A DNA stretch of 64,000 nucleotides from Megalobrama amblycephala (lineage: Eukaryota > Chordata > Actinopteri > Cypriniformes > Xenocyprididae), in assembly GCF_018812025.1 (NCBI RefSeq), contig NC_063057.1, positions 15,617,963 through 15,681,962 of the forward strand, written 5' to 3'. Positions 12,629 through 22,900 of this stretch are shown in pieces. The first letter of the stretch is position 1. Each line of letters opens with the position of its first letter. The notes beneath the pieces were generated by a model. The model did no database searches, was not told the DNA's origin, and saw only the letters and a program-made list of their open reading frames with translations. A program made the translations under genes and the position numbers.

Positions 12629-12837
12629 TTATATTATATTATATTATATTATATTATATTATAAAGATTTAAAAATTACTTTTCCAGGTCTGGAGATCCC
12701 TCTTTCTTTAAAATTCCCTATTTTTCCAGGTTTTCCTTGACTGTGGGGACCCTGTACATATTTTTTAAGCCAAAGACAAATAAATAAATGTGTTCAGAAC
12801 TTAGCAACAGACAGGAAGTGAGGAAAGCAGGACTTAC

Positions 12838-12990
12838 GTTGATGAGCTCAATCTCCCAGATCTTCTTGACCAGCTCCATGGATGTGTAGCCGTTGATGAG
12901 GAAAGATTTGGTGTAGTCTCCCAGCTCCAGAGACTCCAGCCATTCGGCCACTGAGGTGGGGTTATTTCCATCGTAACCTATGGGCCGCAC
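12838..12990 (-). CDS. anks1b: anks1b exon, most of SAM2
   Basis: This exon of 153 nt (51 codons, phase 0 at both ends) begins VRPIGYDGNNPTSVAEWLES and continues LELGDYTKSFLINGYTS, MELVKKIWEIELIN. The acceptor TTTAAG lies just above 12990 and the donor GTAAGT starts at 12837. It encodes helices 1 to 4 of the second SAM domain. The final helix, which carries the basic HRKR-type nuclear signal in ANKS1B, must be on the next exon, which I could not find between 12837 and position 1. SAM1 and SAM2 are tandem in ANKS1B. Confidence 0.93.
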
Positions 12991-13463
12991 CTTAAACACA
13001 GAAACAACCCGTTAAACAACCATATCAGCAACGAAACCAGAGGCTGGACACAGTTTGGGTCATGAATAAAGAGGTCCAATAACAGGAAATGTTGTTATTC
13101 TGTGCTGGAAACACCTGCTTGGAGTACTAATGTGCATTTCTGGTCCACGTTGGTTTGGTGCTGGTCTAGCAGATAAAATAAGGGAGAGACAAGCTAACAA
13201 AACAAAAAATTGTGTGTTTTATTCCCAGGGAATCATTCCCATATTTACTGATAAAAAGGGTATTGAATACACCGCAAAAGGCTTTGGATAAAAGCATCTG
13301 CAAAATGCATAAATGTAAATGTAGAGAAGCTATCAGCTAAAGCACAGTTTGAAAGCGCTGACTGCAGATGAAAAGTTTTTCTCTTTTCACAGTGAGCTCT
13401 CATATCTCTCTCTTTCACACACATACCATTTCCTGTCCTTAATCTTAAATTCAACTTCTTTTT

Positions 13464-13865
13464 AAAGGAATAATTTTCATATTGAACCCAAAAATGAAAG
13501 TTCTGTCATCCTTTACTTTTCCATAAAATTTTGCTTAATGGGGATTCGGTCCGTTGAGCTCCAAAATAACAAAACAAGCGCCATAAAGGTATCGGTGTTA
13601 GTGGAAAATTATAGCGAATAGCGACTTAAATTGGGTCTTTTCTTCATACAAAGCTATTACATGTCTTCGGAAGATGTATTGTACATAGTATACAAGTCCA
13701 ATTTCATGGTGTTTTTTGAGCCCAGAATAGCATTCACTTTTCTTATCTGGAAAAGAGCAGCTAGAACATTATTTAAAATATCTTCTTTTGTGTTCCACTG
13801 AGGAAATAAAGTTTGATGATGAGTAAACTATAACAGAATTGTAATTTTTTGGTGAACTGTCCCTT
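13464..13865. mobile_element. MITE of the GTTCACCC family, abutting the next copy
   Basis: It begins AAAGGAATAATTTTCATATT with AACCCAAAAATGAAAGTTCT following, and ends TTTGGTGAACTGTCCCT. It shares the single TTTAAAG junction at 13864-13870 with the neighbouring element, so the two are back to back. Confidence 0.65.
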
Positions 13866-13869
13866 TAAA

Positions 13870-14657
13870 GGGTTAGTTCACCCAAAAATGAAAATTCTGT
13901 CATCTCACCTTCATGTCATTCTAGACCTTCGTACATCTTCGGAACACAAATTAAGATATTTTTGATGAAACTCGAGACGTATATGACTCATCCATAGACC
14001 GCAATATAACCACCAATTTCAAGATCCAAAAAGGTACTAAAGACTAGGGCTGTCAAACGATTAATCACAATTAATCGCATACAAAATAAAAGTTTGAGTT
14101 TGCTTAATATACTGTGTGTAATTATTATGTATATATAAATACAAACACATCCATGTATATATTTGAGAAATATTTACAAGCATATTTATATTTTTATATA
14201 ATTTATATTATATATAAATAATTTTTTTTGTACATAAATAACATATTTCTCTTAAATATATACATTAATTTGTGTGTATTTATATATACATATTATTTAC
14301 ACACATTACTCACACATATATTATGCAAACTCAAACTTTTATTTTGTACGCGATTAATCGTTTGACAGCCCTACTAAAGACATCGTTAAAACAGTCGACG
14401 TGACTGCAGTGGTTCAACCTTAATGTTATGAAGCGACGAGAATACTTTGTGAGCAAAAAACATAACAAAAATAATGACTTAATCTCTGTCTGTTATGCAG
14501 TTGGCGCAGTGAACGCATTGCAGAGCTTCCATGTTTACACCCAAACGTGGGACAAATATATCTTAATTTGTGTTAAGATGAAGGTCTTACGGGTGTGGAA
14601 CGACATGAGGGTGAGTAATTAATAACAGAATTTTCATTTTTGTGTGAACTAACCCTC
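13870..14657. mobile_element. MITE of the GTTAGTTCACCC family, split by a hAT-like MITE
   Basis: The left end AGGGTTAGTTCACCCAAAAA and right end TTTGTGTGAACTAACCCT are inverted repeats. Internal landmarks are CATCTTCGGAACACAAATTA and GTGACTGCAGTGGTTCAACC. It is interrupted at 14045-14373. Other copies are at 15495-16370, about 39780-40083 (truncated), 36131-36365 and 18966-19790. Confidence 0.85.
14045..14373. mobile_element. hAT-like MITE with perfect 8-bp target duplication
   Basis: The termini TAGGGCTGTCAAACGATTAA and its exact complement enclose a 329-bp palindromic body. The 8-mer CTAAAGAC is present on both sides (14037-14044 and 14374-14381). An 8-bp duplication with this kind of terminus is the hAT signature. 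The element sits inside the older MITE at 13870-14657. Confidence 0.93.
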
Positions 14658-15494
14658 TAAACTCACCCCTCTCCGCTCATGTTTGAGGTTTTAACATCTG
14701 TTTGAACAAAAGCAGCTTTGCACATTAGTGCGTGTGCACGTACAGTACATGTGTGTCCATTCTATCTTATCAGAACACACAGCCATTCCCCTCTGCGGTG
14801 TCCTTTCAGAGATTGTGAAGGAGAAAGGGAGTGCAAGGTTGTTTGGGACACAAGTGAGATTTATTTGATGTCGAGTCCCCTGCACATACACACACACACT
14901 CCTATATGGCAATACCAGAGGCTTTGCTGGATTACTCTAGAGGGGGTCTTAAATTGAGTACTCTTGGGGGGCGGGTGCACTCTGGGATGTGCATGTGTGA
15001 TAAATGTGGATACCATGAAACCTCATTTAGTAATGAAATCCATGACACGCACATGCATCACATACAGAATTTCAATGGTCAGCATGTGTTTCGCACAGCT
15101 GAAAGGTTCTTTATTGGCATCTATGATTCCATGAAGAATCTTTAACATCCATGGAACCTTTCCACTGTACAGAAGTTTCTTTATAGTGCGAAAAGGTTCT
15201 TTAGATTTTTTAAATGTTCTTCACACTAAGAAAAAATGCTTCTTTTAAGAACTGTTTACTGGAAGGTTCTTTTGGGGATGAAAAATGGATGCATAAAACA
15301 TGAGTGAATTCATTACACTGCTCTCCAGTTCAGTGTCTTTGTGTAAGTCACTGAACTCAGTGTTCCTGCCATCAGGACTGCCTGACCGTAACATATCAAC
15401 CTTTTACAAGTGACCCATTACATTTGCAATAACAGAGTGAAGTCCAAGTATATCATTTTTGGAGCTTTACAGCCACTGTCATTGTATGTTAAAA
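14658..15494. other. intron-like stretch with a short fold-back segment
   Basis: Around 15090-15270 the phrases AGGTTCTTTATTGGCATCTA, GGTTCTTTAGATTTTT and AGAACTGTTTACTGGAAGG look like a small dispersed repeat. Nothing else is seen. Confidence 0.4.
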
Positions 15495-16370
15495 GGTTAG
15501 TTCACCCAAAAATGAAATTTCTGTCATTAATTACTCCCCCTCATGTTGTTCCAAACCCGTAAGACCTTCGTTCATCTTCGGAACACAAATTAAGATTTTT
15601 TTTTTTTTTTTTTATGAAACCCAAGAGTTTTGGTTTTTTTTAAATCTCCCATAGAAAGCAAAGAAATACCACATTCAAGGTCCAAAGAAGTAGTAAGGAC
15701 ATTGTTAAAATAGACAACGTGACTACAGTGGTTCAATCTTAATATTCTGAAGCGATGAGAATACATTTTGTGCGCAAAAACAAAAGCAAAATAGCAAATT
15801 TATTACATTTTTCCTTTTCCGTGTCATTCTCCTATGCAGTTGACGCAGTGAACCCAGTGCAGAACTTATGTCCGAACGCCGGCTCGGTATTGGCTGACAC
15901 TGTTCATGTGAGCACCACGACGCATACGTGTGATGCTGACGCCAGAACCGGCCAATACAGAGTCTGCGTTCTGACGTAGAACACGGAATCTCTGCAATTG
16001 TGTCTTCAACGTAAACTGCATAGGAGAATGACAGGGTAGAGAGGAAATTGTTGAATAAAGTCATAATTTTTGTTTTGTTTTTGCGCACAAAAAGTATTCT
16101 GCGCACAAAAAGTATTCTCGTCGCTTCATAACATTAAGGTTGAACCACTGTAGTCACGTGGACTATTTTAACAATGTCTTTACTACTTTTCTGGACCTTA
16201 AATGTGGTAATTTTGTTGCTTTCTATGGGAGACAAAAAACCTCTCAGATATCATCAAAAATATCTTAATTTGTTTACCGAAGATGAACGAAGGTCTTGTG
16301 GGTTTGGAGCGACATGAGGGTGAGTACTTAATGACAGAAATTAAATTTTTGAGTGAAATAACCCTCTAAA
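15495..16370. mobile_element. full-length MITE of the GTTAGTTCACCC family
   Basis: The left end AAGGTTAGTTCACCCAAAAA and right end TTGAGTGAAATAACCCT are imperfect inverted repeats. Long subterminal complementarity includes GTGACTACAGTGGTTCAA versus TTGAACCACTGTAGTCACG. The GC-richer centre (15860-15990) has no coding capacity. Confidence 0.85.
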
Positions 16371-16461
16371 AAGCAGTGTAAACATAGCTTAAAATTCTCC
16401 ATTACACAATAAAGAAAATCCTACAGGTTTGGATCGAAGTGTGAACGGTAAGGTAATATTC

Positions 16462-16492
<31 letters not shown>

Positions 16493-16592
16493 CAAAAAAT
16501 TTGGTTCCGAATGCACTGTTAACATTGTTAAATATTTTTGGAGCTGGAAGCACCCTGTGAGAGCCCTAGGAGTCCCTGATGTCTGTACTCAC

Positions 16593-16691
16593 CCTGGGCA
16601 GCAGGCGAATAGCCTGAAGAAGTCGCTGTCTGTGGGCGGAGTTTAAAATCCCGATCTCCAGCAGGTCCTGGTCCTCCACAACATTACTGCC
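16593..16691 (-). CDS. anks1b: anks1b exon, second half of SAM1
   Basis: This exon of 99 nt (33 codons, phase 0 at both ends) reads GSNVVEDQDLLEIG, then ILNSAHRQRLLQAIRLLPR. The acceptor is a T-rich run ending TACTGCAG just above 16691; the donor GTGAGT starts at 16592. It joins directly to ...FDNVQFM of the exon at 25777 to complete the first sterile alpha motif. The DQDLLEIGI and HRQRLLQAI helices are the canonical SAM pattern and match ANKS1B as I recall it. SAM domains of this protein mediate protein-protein contacts. The adjacent intron carries degenerate tandem copies of this exon's acceptor and first bases (see 16674-17150). Confidence 0.93.
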
Positions 16692-17150
16692 CTGCAGTAC
16701 AAAAAAAAAAGAGTAAGAAATCAAATCATTTGTAATACTATAAGGTTCACTGCAACATGTGTTGAAGTAGTAACAAACCAAACAAACAAATATAATAATA
16801 ATAATAATAATAGTTAATATTAATTAATATTATTAATACTACTACACAACATTGCTGCCCTGCAGTAAAAAAAAAAAAATCTAATAATTTATACTACTAT
16901 AAAGGTTCACTGCAACGTGTTGAATTAGTAACAAACCAAACAAACACAACAATAAAAATAATTGTTCATATTAATATTATTAATAATAATAATACTATAC
17001 AATACTACACAGTAAAAAAGGTCATTTGTTTTACTATAAAGTTCATTGCAACAATACCACTGTAGTAGTAACAAAAACAAATAAAGATAATAATAATAAT
17101 AATTATAATAATTATTATTATTATTACATCACATCACTGCCCTGTTGTAA
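16674..17150. repeat. degenerate tandem repeat that includes the 3' splice site of the 16.6-kb exon
   Basis: The segment around the exon's acceptor (plus strand ACATTACTGCCCTGCAGTA and a following A run) recurs as ACATTGCTGCCCTGCAGTAA at 16850 and CATCACTGCCCTGTTGTAA at 17133, with a weaker copy near 17000. Between them lie TATAAGGTTCACTGCAAC, then AGTAGTAACAAACCAAACAA and (TAA)n, in four versions. The unit is about 140-170 bp. Confidence 0.85.
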
Positions 17151-17286
17151 AAAATAAGATTATTTGTATTACTATATATGTGTACTGCAACAATGTGTTT
17201 TAGTAGTAACACAAACAAATAAACAAAGAAAATAAATAAATAAATACTACTACTAATAATAATTATAAAAAATAATATAATATTTA

Positions 17287-17328
<42 letters not shown>

Positions 17329-17330
17329 GC
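17151..17330. repeat. (TAAA)/(TTA)n microsatellite
   Basis: A TAAA-rich stretch at 17215-17250 and (TTA)n at 17289-17328, at the end of the tandem repeat. Confidence 0.85.
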
Positions 17331-18782
17331 TGCTTAGGCAGATTCCATCTAGTTTACATGGACACATAAATAAGGCATAAGCTGCAATTTTCTCTAATTA
17401 ATAAAATTGCCCTCTTCAGTTTGCACGAACAACCCAATCAGGAGATCCATAAGGCCATCAAACAGTATTCAAATCAACAATCCCCAACTTGATGTGCACA
17501 GGTGCAAGAAACACATGCTGTCACACACACACATAAACACACAGAGCGCTATTAAGCAACTGCTGTTTCATGCTGAGTTTCACCTTTAATGACCTTTCAC
17601 TAACTCCAATCAGACCAATCAACCTCCTATCTAACAGGGACAAAGATCTGAAAATACACACTTTTCCTACACACAAACAAACACACACACACAGCTTTCC
17701 TATTACAGAATTAATAGTATCTCAATTCCCCCATGTGATTCACCCATCTTCCTAAACAGGAAACACACACACACAAAGATATACATGAAAATACAAGGTG
17801 TATGAAAACATGCAGAAAGATAATGCAGGCTAAGATGTGTCTGTATCACTTTACAAACTTGGTGATCCAACTCAAGTATAATTTATCGCTGATGAAATCA
17901 CCTCTGAGCACCAGCATCTGCTCCATTCAAAGCAATACAATCCAGACCAGAGTAATGGCATGCCGAGTAGATTTAGATTGATTGCAGGTGTCCCAAGACA
18001 TTACTAATCAATCACAACACAGACCTGCTGAAAGCTCACTGCTTACAGCATACTGTATACTGCCTGCTATTTTATAAATATCACAGTATGCAAAGATAAA
18101 TGTTTGTAAGAGTATAATCCTTCATTGCCGTCATATTAAACTGCATGTTTAATTCAGCAAGTTATCATCTTGGAAATTAATACATGTTTAATCCAAGCTT
18201 TTGTAAAAAATATCTTAGCAGTTTGATCAAATAATGGGACAAGAAAATTGTTTAAAATTACACCTGATAATTCCAGTTCATTTGCAATACAAAGGTCTAG
18301 TTAAGTCCACAGCATTTTGGGAAACAGTATTTCATTTGGCAAATGCAATATAGGCCATCTGAATATTCAATGCATAATGCCAATTTGGAAACTGCACAGA
18401 ATGCATAAAGCATACTGCAGAAATACGAGTAGTGTGGTACAGTGATTTATTTTCGGCATATATGTGTAAAAGTAAAAGTGCTGCCAAAATGTTACCGTTT
18501 CAGATGAATGAAATGTTTAACATCCTTAACTATCTAAAACAATGCATTCATTGAGCTGTTTTTTTTTTTTTTTTTTTTGTTTTTTTTTTACACTTTAGAA
18601 AAATACTTGCCTTAACTGCCTTAAATTAATTTATGAATGGAAGCTCAACAGTTATGAAATAAGATCAATGAGTGAAAAACACCATTAATGAGAAGATCAG
18701 CAGTGCACCGCTTCGGGTTAGTGGGGAAATATATACAGTATTTTATTTAACATTCAGGAGATAAATCCACTACACTTGAAAA

Positions 18783-18823
<41 letters not shown>

Positions 18824-18965
18824 TTTTTAAAGGAATTTAAACTTTGGGACAAGTAAAAACATGATTAATTGTTTTAATCAACTTATAGCATTAAAAACTA
18901 GAAATAATGAGTAACTGAGTGACTGTGTGAATGCAGAAGTAGCTGTGCAAGTAATTCATCACAAA
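17331..18965. other. intron stretch with microsatellites only
   Basis: CA runs at 17520-17540, 17675-17692 and 17762-17776, a T run near 18560-18590 and (TA)n at 18784-18820. No exon is supported. Confidence 0.5.
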
Positions 18966-19152
18966 ATAGTTCACCCAAAAATACTGTCATCATTTACTCA
19001 CCATCATTACTCAACCTACTGTATACGACTTTCATTATTCTATGCAACACAAAAGGAGATTATGAAGAAATGTTTTTGTCCATATAATGAAAATGATCAG
19101 GAGCTAAAACAACATTGGACCACATTGACTTTCACTGTATGAACAATTTGTC

Positions 19153-19740
19153 CTCCACATATAAGCTTATTAAAGCCTAAACCTTGTCGTCAATCCATCG
19201 GTCGTATTTTTTAAACTCCATTGTTGATTCGAATAGCAAACAACTCTTACTCCACACACCACAATAAAATGGTGGTTGAAATAAAATGCTGCATGGAGTC
19301 AACTAGGGCTGGGCAATATATCGCATGCAATTGTCACGCGCATTTCATCAGTAAAGCCGATTCCCTGATTCATTATCTGCGATAATGAACGCGATATTGC
19401 GTAGCTTGTCAGTGATCTACGGTTCTGTCTATTAAATGCCGCTCCATTTGAAATCAGGTGATGGCGATTTAGCAGTAATCAGGGAACCGGCTTTACCGAC
19501 GAAATGCGCGTGACAATCGCATGCGATATATCGCCCAGCCCTAGAGTCAACCAATCAGCATGTTCAGTGCCCAAGTCCCACCCCCAAAAGTTCCTGAACT
19601 TTGAAAAAGTACTACCTCGTGAGCAGGGACTTTCTGAGGGGGAAATTTTTACACATTTAAACCCTGATCCCACCCCAAAGTCCCTAGTTCCTGCATGGGG
19701 GAATTTCCTGCAGTGGAAACACAGCTAAAGTCATAGAGGT
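19153..19740. mobile_element. middle element of the nest; second copy at 44.8 kb
   Basis: It shares GGTCGTATTTTTTAAAC, TTGATTCGAATAGCAAACAA, CACCCCCAAAAGTTCCTGA-like and GGGACTTTCTGAGGGGGAAA blocks with 44766-45141. The paralogue lacks the 19304-19543 insert. No coding capacity; superfamily unknown. Confidence 0.8.
19304..19543. mobile_element. hAT-like MITE with perfect 8-bp target duplication
   Basis: Inverted repeats of about 67 bp begin TAGGGCTGGGCAATATATCG and end CGATATATCGCCCAGCCCTA. GAGTCAAC is duplicated exactly at 19296-19303 and 19544-19551, and is present once at the matching empty site 44894-44901. Confidence 0.95.
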
Positions 19741-19790
19741 TGGGAACAATATGATGATACAATTTTCCGTTTTGGATGAACTACCCCTTT

Positions 19791-20809
19791 AAATGACCGG
19801 AAAACAGGAAATGGAAAACTGTGTACTAATAAAATGTACAGTAATAGAACTTCACATTTATTTAAAATAAACATGTATTTATTTGTGAAAAACTGTGATA
19901 AACTGCCATTCTCTACCAGTCTGTCAATAACTCGCACAGAACCACAGTGACATCCACCAAATATCCTCCAAAAAATGTAATTTACAATAAAATAAATTCT
20001 TCCTCAGGGGTGGAGAAAATTTCTTTAATATCAAAATATATATTATTACAAAATAATAATATCAGCCTGTGAATGTTCTAGCATCCAACCAGTGTGAAGG
20101 ACACAACAGCACACAAAGGAAACATACACCATCTCAAACCTTCAAAGTTCAGAGTAAGATAAATGACCCGCACAATGACACTAAATTGTTCATCTCAAAA
20201 CTCCCAGAAGTCCTGAAGTGAGGTACCGCTATCATCTCTCTGGCACTTAACTCTCTCTCCCTCTCAGGAAACGCTGTTGCCTAGCTCTTTCAGACTGAGT
20301 GCGCAGTTTAAAATTTTACTTTTAAAATGACACATTGGTTCCAGCTAAATGTTTCAGGACAGCTCTGTATTCATGCTCTTCCAAATACCGAGGGAACTCG
20401 GCGACTACGCACTGCAGTTTGCCTTTTATATCAACTTTATTTGAAGAAAAAGAAAAGCAATAACATTCAGAGAAACTTTACAAGCCTAGCACATCAGAGG
20501 CAAGCAGCAGACCTCCATCTAATATTAATTGTATCTGAAGGCCTTTCAGAAGCTCCGTCCTACAGAGACCAGAGGCAGAGGGAGTGTGTGTCTTTGTGGT
20601 TCATCCAGATGTCCCATTCATCCGGAGGAGATGCTTTAGCTAGAGGAATAAAATTACATAGTAATGAACTGCTGACTGGACTAAAACACTTAAAGGTGAT
20701 GAGTGTATTTTTTATGTTAAAACATTTTTAGCAGTTTAATGTGCAGAGACAACACTGGCTCAACCAATGATGGCAGTTTGGGGTGGGACTATATGTTTGA
20801 CTGACCAAT
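19791..20809. other. intron stretch, no gene seen
   Basis: Includes an open frame at 20327-20731 with no recognisable domain, weak start context and no flanking splice signals I trust, so it is not called as a gene. Confidence 0.4.
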
Positions 20810-21648
20810 GGCCCTGTCCCAACTTCATGTGCACTTGCGGTCTTGTGGACTACAATGTCCGCCACGTGTGCGTGTCTGTTAAATCCTCAAGACCGTAGGG
20901 CCATTTGTCATTTTAGGTTTCAGAAGGGAGCTCACGGGCACCCAAAGTGGCAATACGTCACAAAAGTATGGACTCGGAGGAAGATCGCAAGGGCTTAAGC
21001 CCCGGGTATACTTCGGCCGTCCGCGTTCGTGCACCGTCCGCATGACGTAATTTTCGTCATGCGGAGGGCTCGCAGCCGGCCGCACACCCTGGCCACGTGC
21101 AGGCTAAATTTCGAGACCGAGCGGACAGTCCGCGTGCAACAGCGCATGCGCAAGCAGTATAGAAGAGTCCACTAGGTGGCAATACGCACAGTATTAAGCA
21201 CAGTGTTCAGCCGTCAAAGAAGAGTGTGAAAAGACCGGTTTAAAAACAACACGCTTGAAAAAAGAGAAAAACACGACAATGGACAGCGAACTTGACCAGC
21301 GTTTGTGCGAAGAGATTAGAAAGTAACCATATTTGCACAATTCATGTTTGAAAGAGTACAAAGACGTGTTTAGGGCGGCAAATTCATGGAGGGGGATAAG
21401 TAAAATATGGGAAAGGATGCACTTCTTTTCTTCTCCGATCATGCCCAGTGAATGTCACGTTGATGACACGACTCTTTGCTGCTCTCCGATGTCTGGTAGA
21501 GCATAGAAAAAAATTGTACTGCGCATGTGACGAACGCGGTCATCCGCGCGCATTCGTGGTGTAGTATACTTTGAAAGACGCGCGGACGCTTCCGGGCGCG
21601 GAAAGTGAAGTATACCCAGGGCTTTAGGGTTTCATTTGCGACAGGGCC
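20810..21648. mobile_element. DNA element with GGCCCTGTCCCAA-type termini, hosting a PIF/Harbinger insert
   Basis: The left end GGCCCTGTCCCAACTT and right end TTTGCGACAGGGCC are inverted repeats. The body is interrupted at 20998-21623. The flanks (CCAAT / AATGA) do not show a clean duplication. Confidence 0.6.
20998..21623 (+). mobile_element. PIF/Harbinger-like element with degenerate MADF-type reading frame
   Basis: The termini AGCCCCGGGTATACTTC and GAAGTATACCCAGGGCT are inverted repeats, flanked by a TTA duplication (20995-20997, 21624-21626), as expected for PIF/Harbinger. On the plus strand an ATG at about 21279 reads MDSELDQRLCEEIRK, a stop, then PYLHNSCLKEYKDVFRAANS and WRGISKIWERM. 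The pattern of basic residues, the KEYKD motif and the ANSW motif resembles the MADF/SANT-like DNA-binding protein that accompanies the Harbinger transposase. No DDE transposase is present, so this is a truncated non-autonomous copy. Family identity is from recalled domain knowledge. Confidence 0.78.
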
Positions 21649-22084
21649 AATGACAGATGGGACAATTGTTCAGGAAATTTATTTGCAAACAGTAATTATT
21701 TTTTTCATCACTAATGCCTTTACTAGACTTCCTAGATCACTGCCTTGAGTAAATTTGAGAAGGATTCATTTTTTGTAAAACAGTTTCCACAGAATCACTT
21801 GGTCAATACGATTTTTTAATTGTTTTTAAGTTGACTCAAGAAAAAAATTTTTTATTAACATATTTTAAAATTTAATTTATTCCACTGATGGCACCCGTCC
21901 TCTGGAAGATTTGGCCATCATGCTGAAGCAATAAAAACAAGCTTCAAGCTTTAAATGCAGATTTAATGTACTTTTTAGCTTGTAGCATTGGGTTAAATAT
22001 TTGCTTGACATTCTTTAGTGTTTATTATTGCTCCTTGGATTAATTTTTATTATTATTATGGTTTGTTTGTTATTGTTTGTTCAG
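21649..22084. other. intron stretch, no feature seen
   Basis: AT-rich, with short TTA runs only. Confidence 0.4.
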
Positions 22085-22900
22085 CACAATTCACAGATGC
22101 TCGATTGGATTGAGATCTGAGGAATTTGGAGGCCAAGTCAACACCTCAAACTTGTTGTTGTGCTCCTCAAACCATTCCTGAACCATCTTTGCATTGTGTG
22201 CATTATCCTGCTGAAAGAGGCCACAGCCACCAGGGAATACTGTTTCCATGAAAGGGTGTACATGGTCTGCAACAATGCATAGGTAGGTGGTATGTGTCAA
22301 AGTAACATCCACATGGATGGCAGGACCCAAGGTTTCCCAGCAGAACATTGCCATCCACATGATGTAAAAGAAAACGTGATTCATCAGACCAGTTCACCTT
22401 CTTCCATTGCTCCGTGGTCCAGTTCTGATGCTCACGTGCCCACTGTTGGTGCTTGGAGGTGGACAGGGGTCAGCATGGGCACCCTGACTGGTCTGCGGCT
22501 ATGCAGCCACATACACAACACCTTTCTATCAGAACCAGCATTAACTTCTTGAGCAATTTGATCTACAGCTCGTCTGTTGGATCAGACCACAAGAGACAGC
22601 CTTCGCTCCCCACATGCATCAATGAGCCTTGACCGCTCATGATGCCGGTTCACCACTGTTCCTTCCTTGGACCACTTTTGATAGATACTGACCACTGCAG
22701 ACCGGGAACACCCCACAAGAGCTACAGTTGACCTAGTCGTCTAGCAATCACAATTTGGCCCTTGTCAAACTCGCTCAAATCCTTACACTTGCCCATTTTT
22801 CCTGTTTCTAACACATCAACTTTGAGGATAAAATGTTCACTTGCTGCCCAGTATATCCCACCCACTAACAGGTGCCTGTCAGTGGTCATAATGTTATGTC
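22085..22900 (-). pseudogene. Tc1-like transposase pseudogene
   Basis: Minus-strand frames carry the conserved Tc1 transposase landmarks. One frame (22397 down) reads NWSDESRFLLHHVDGNV. A second frame (22384-22091) reads GGCGLFQQDNAHNAKMVQEW then WPPNSSDLNPIEHL, which holds the second Asp and the final Glu region of the DD(34)E triad. The N-terminal HTH part between 22540 and 22800 is recognisable but broken by stops. The right end, GACCACTGACAGGTGCC-type on the minus strand near 22895, looks like the element terminus; the other end fades just after the DLNPIEHL motif near 22085. It is a decayed, non-functional copy. The A-rich spacing and frame changes rule out an intact enzyme. Confidence 0.85.

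Larger units (their letters stand above)
18966..19790. mobile_element. outermost MITE of a three-level nest (GTTCACCC family)
   Basis: The left end is AAATAGTTCACCCAAAAATA with CTGTCATCATTTACTCACC following; the right end is TTTTGGATGAACTACCCCT. The interior is interrupted at about 19153-19740 by a second element, itself interrupted at 19304-19543. Confidence 0.7.

Noticed and set aside
20327..20731. 134-codon plus-strand frame
   Set aside because: No domain, no trusted splice signals, and opposite strand to the host gene; length is compatible with chance.
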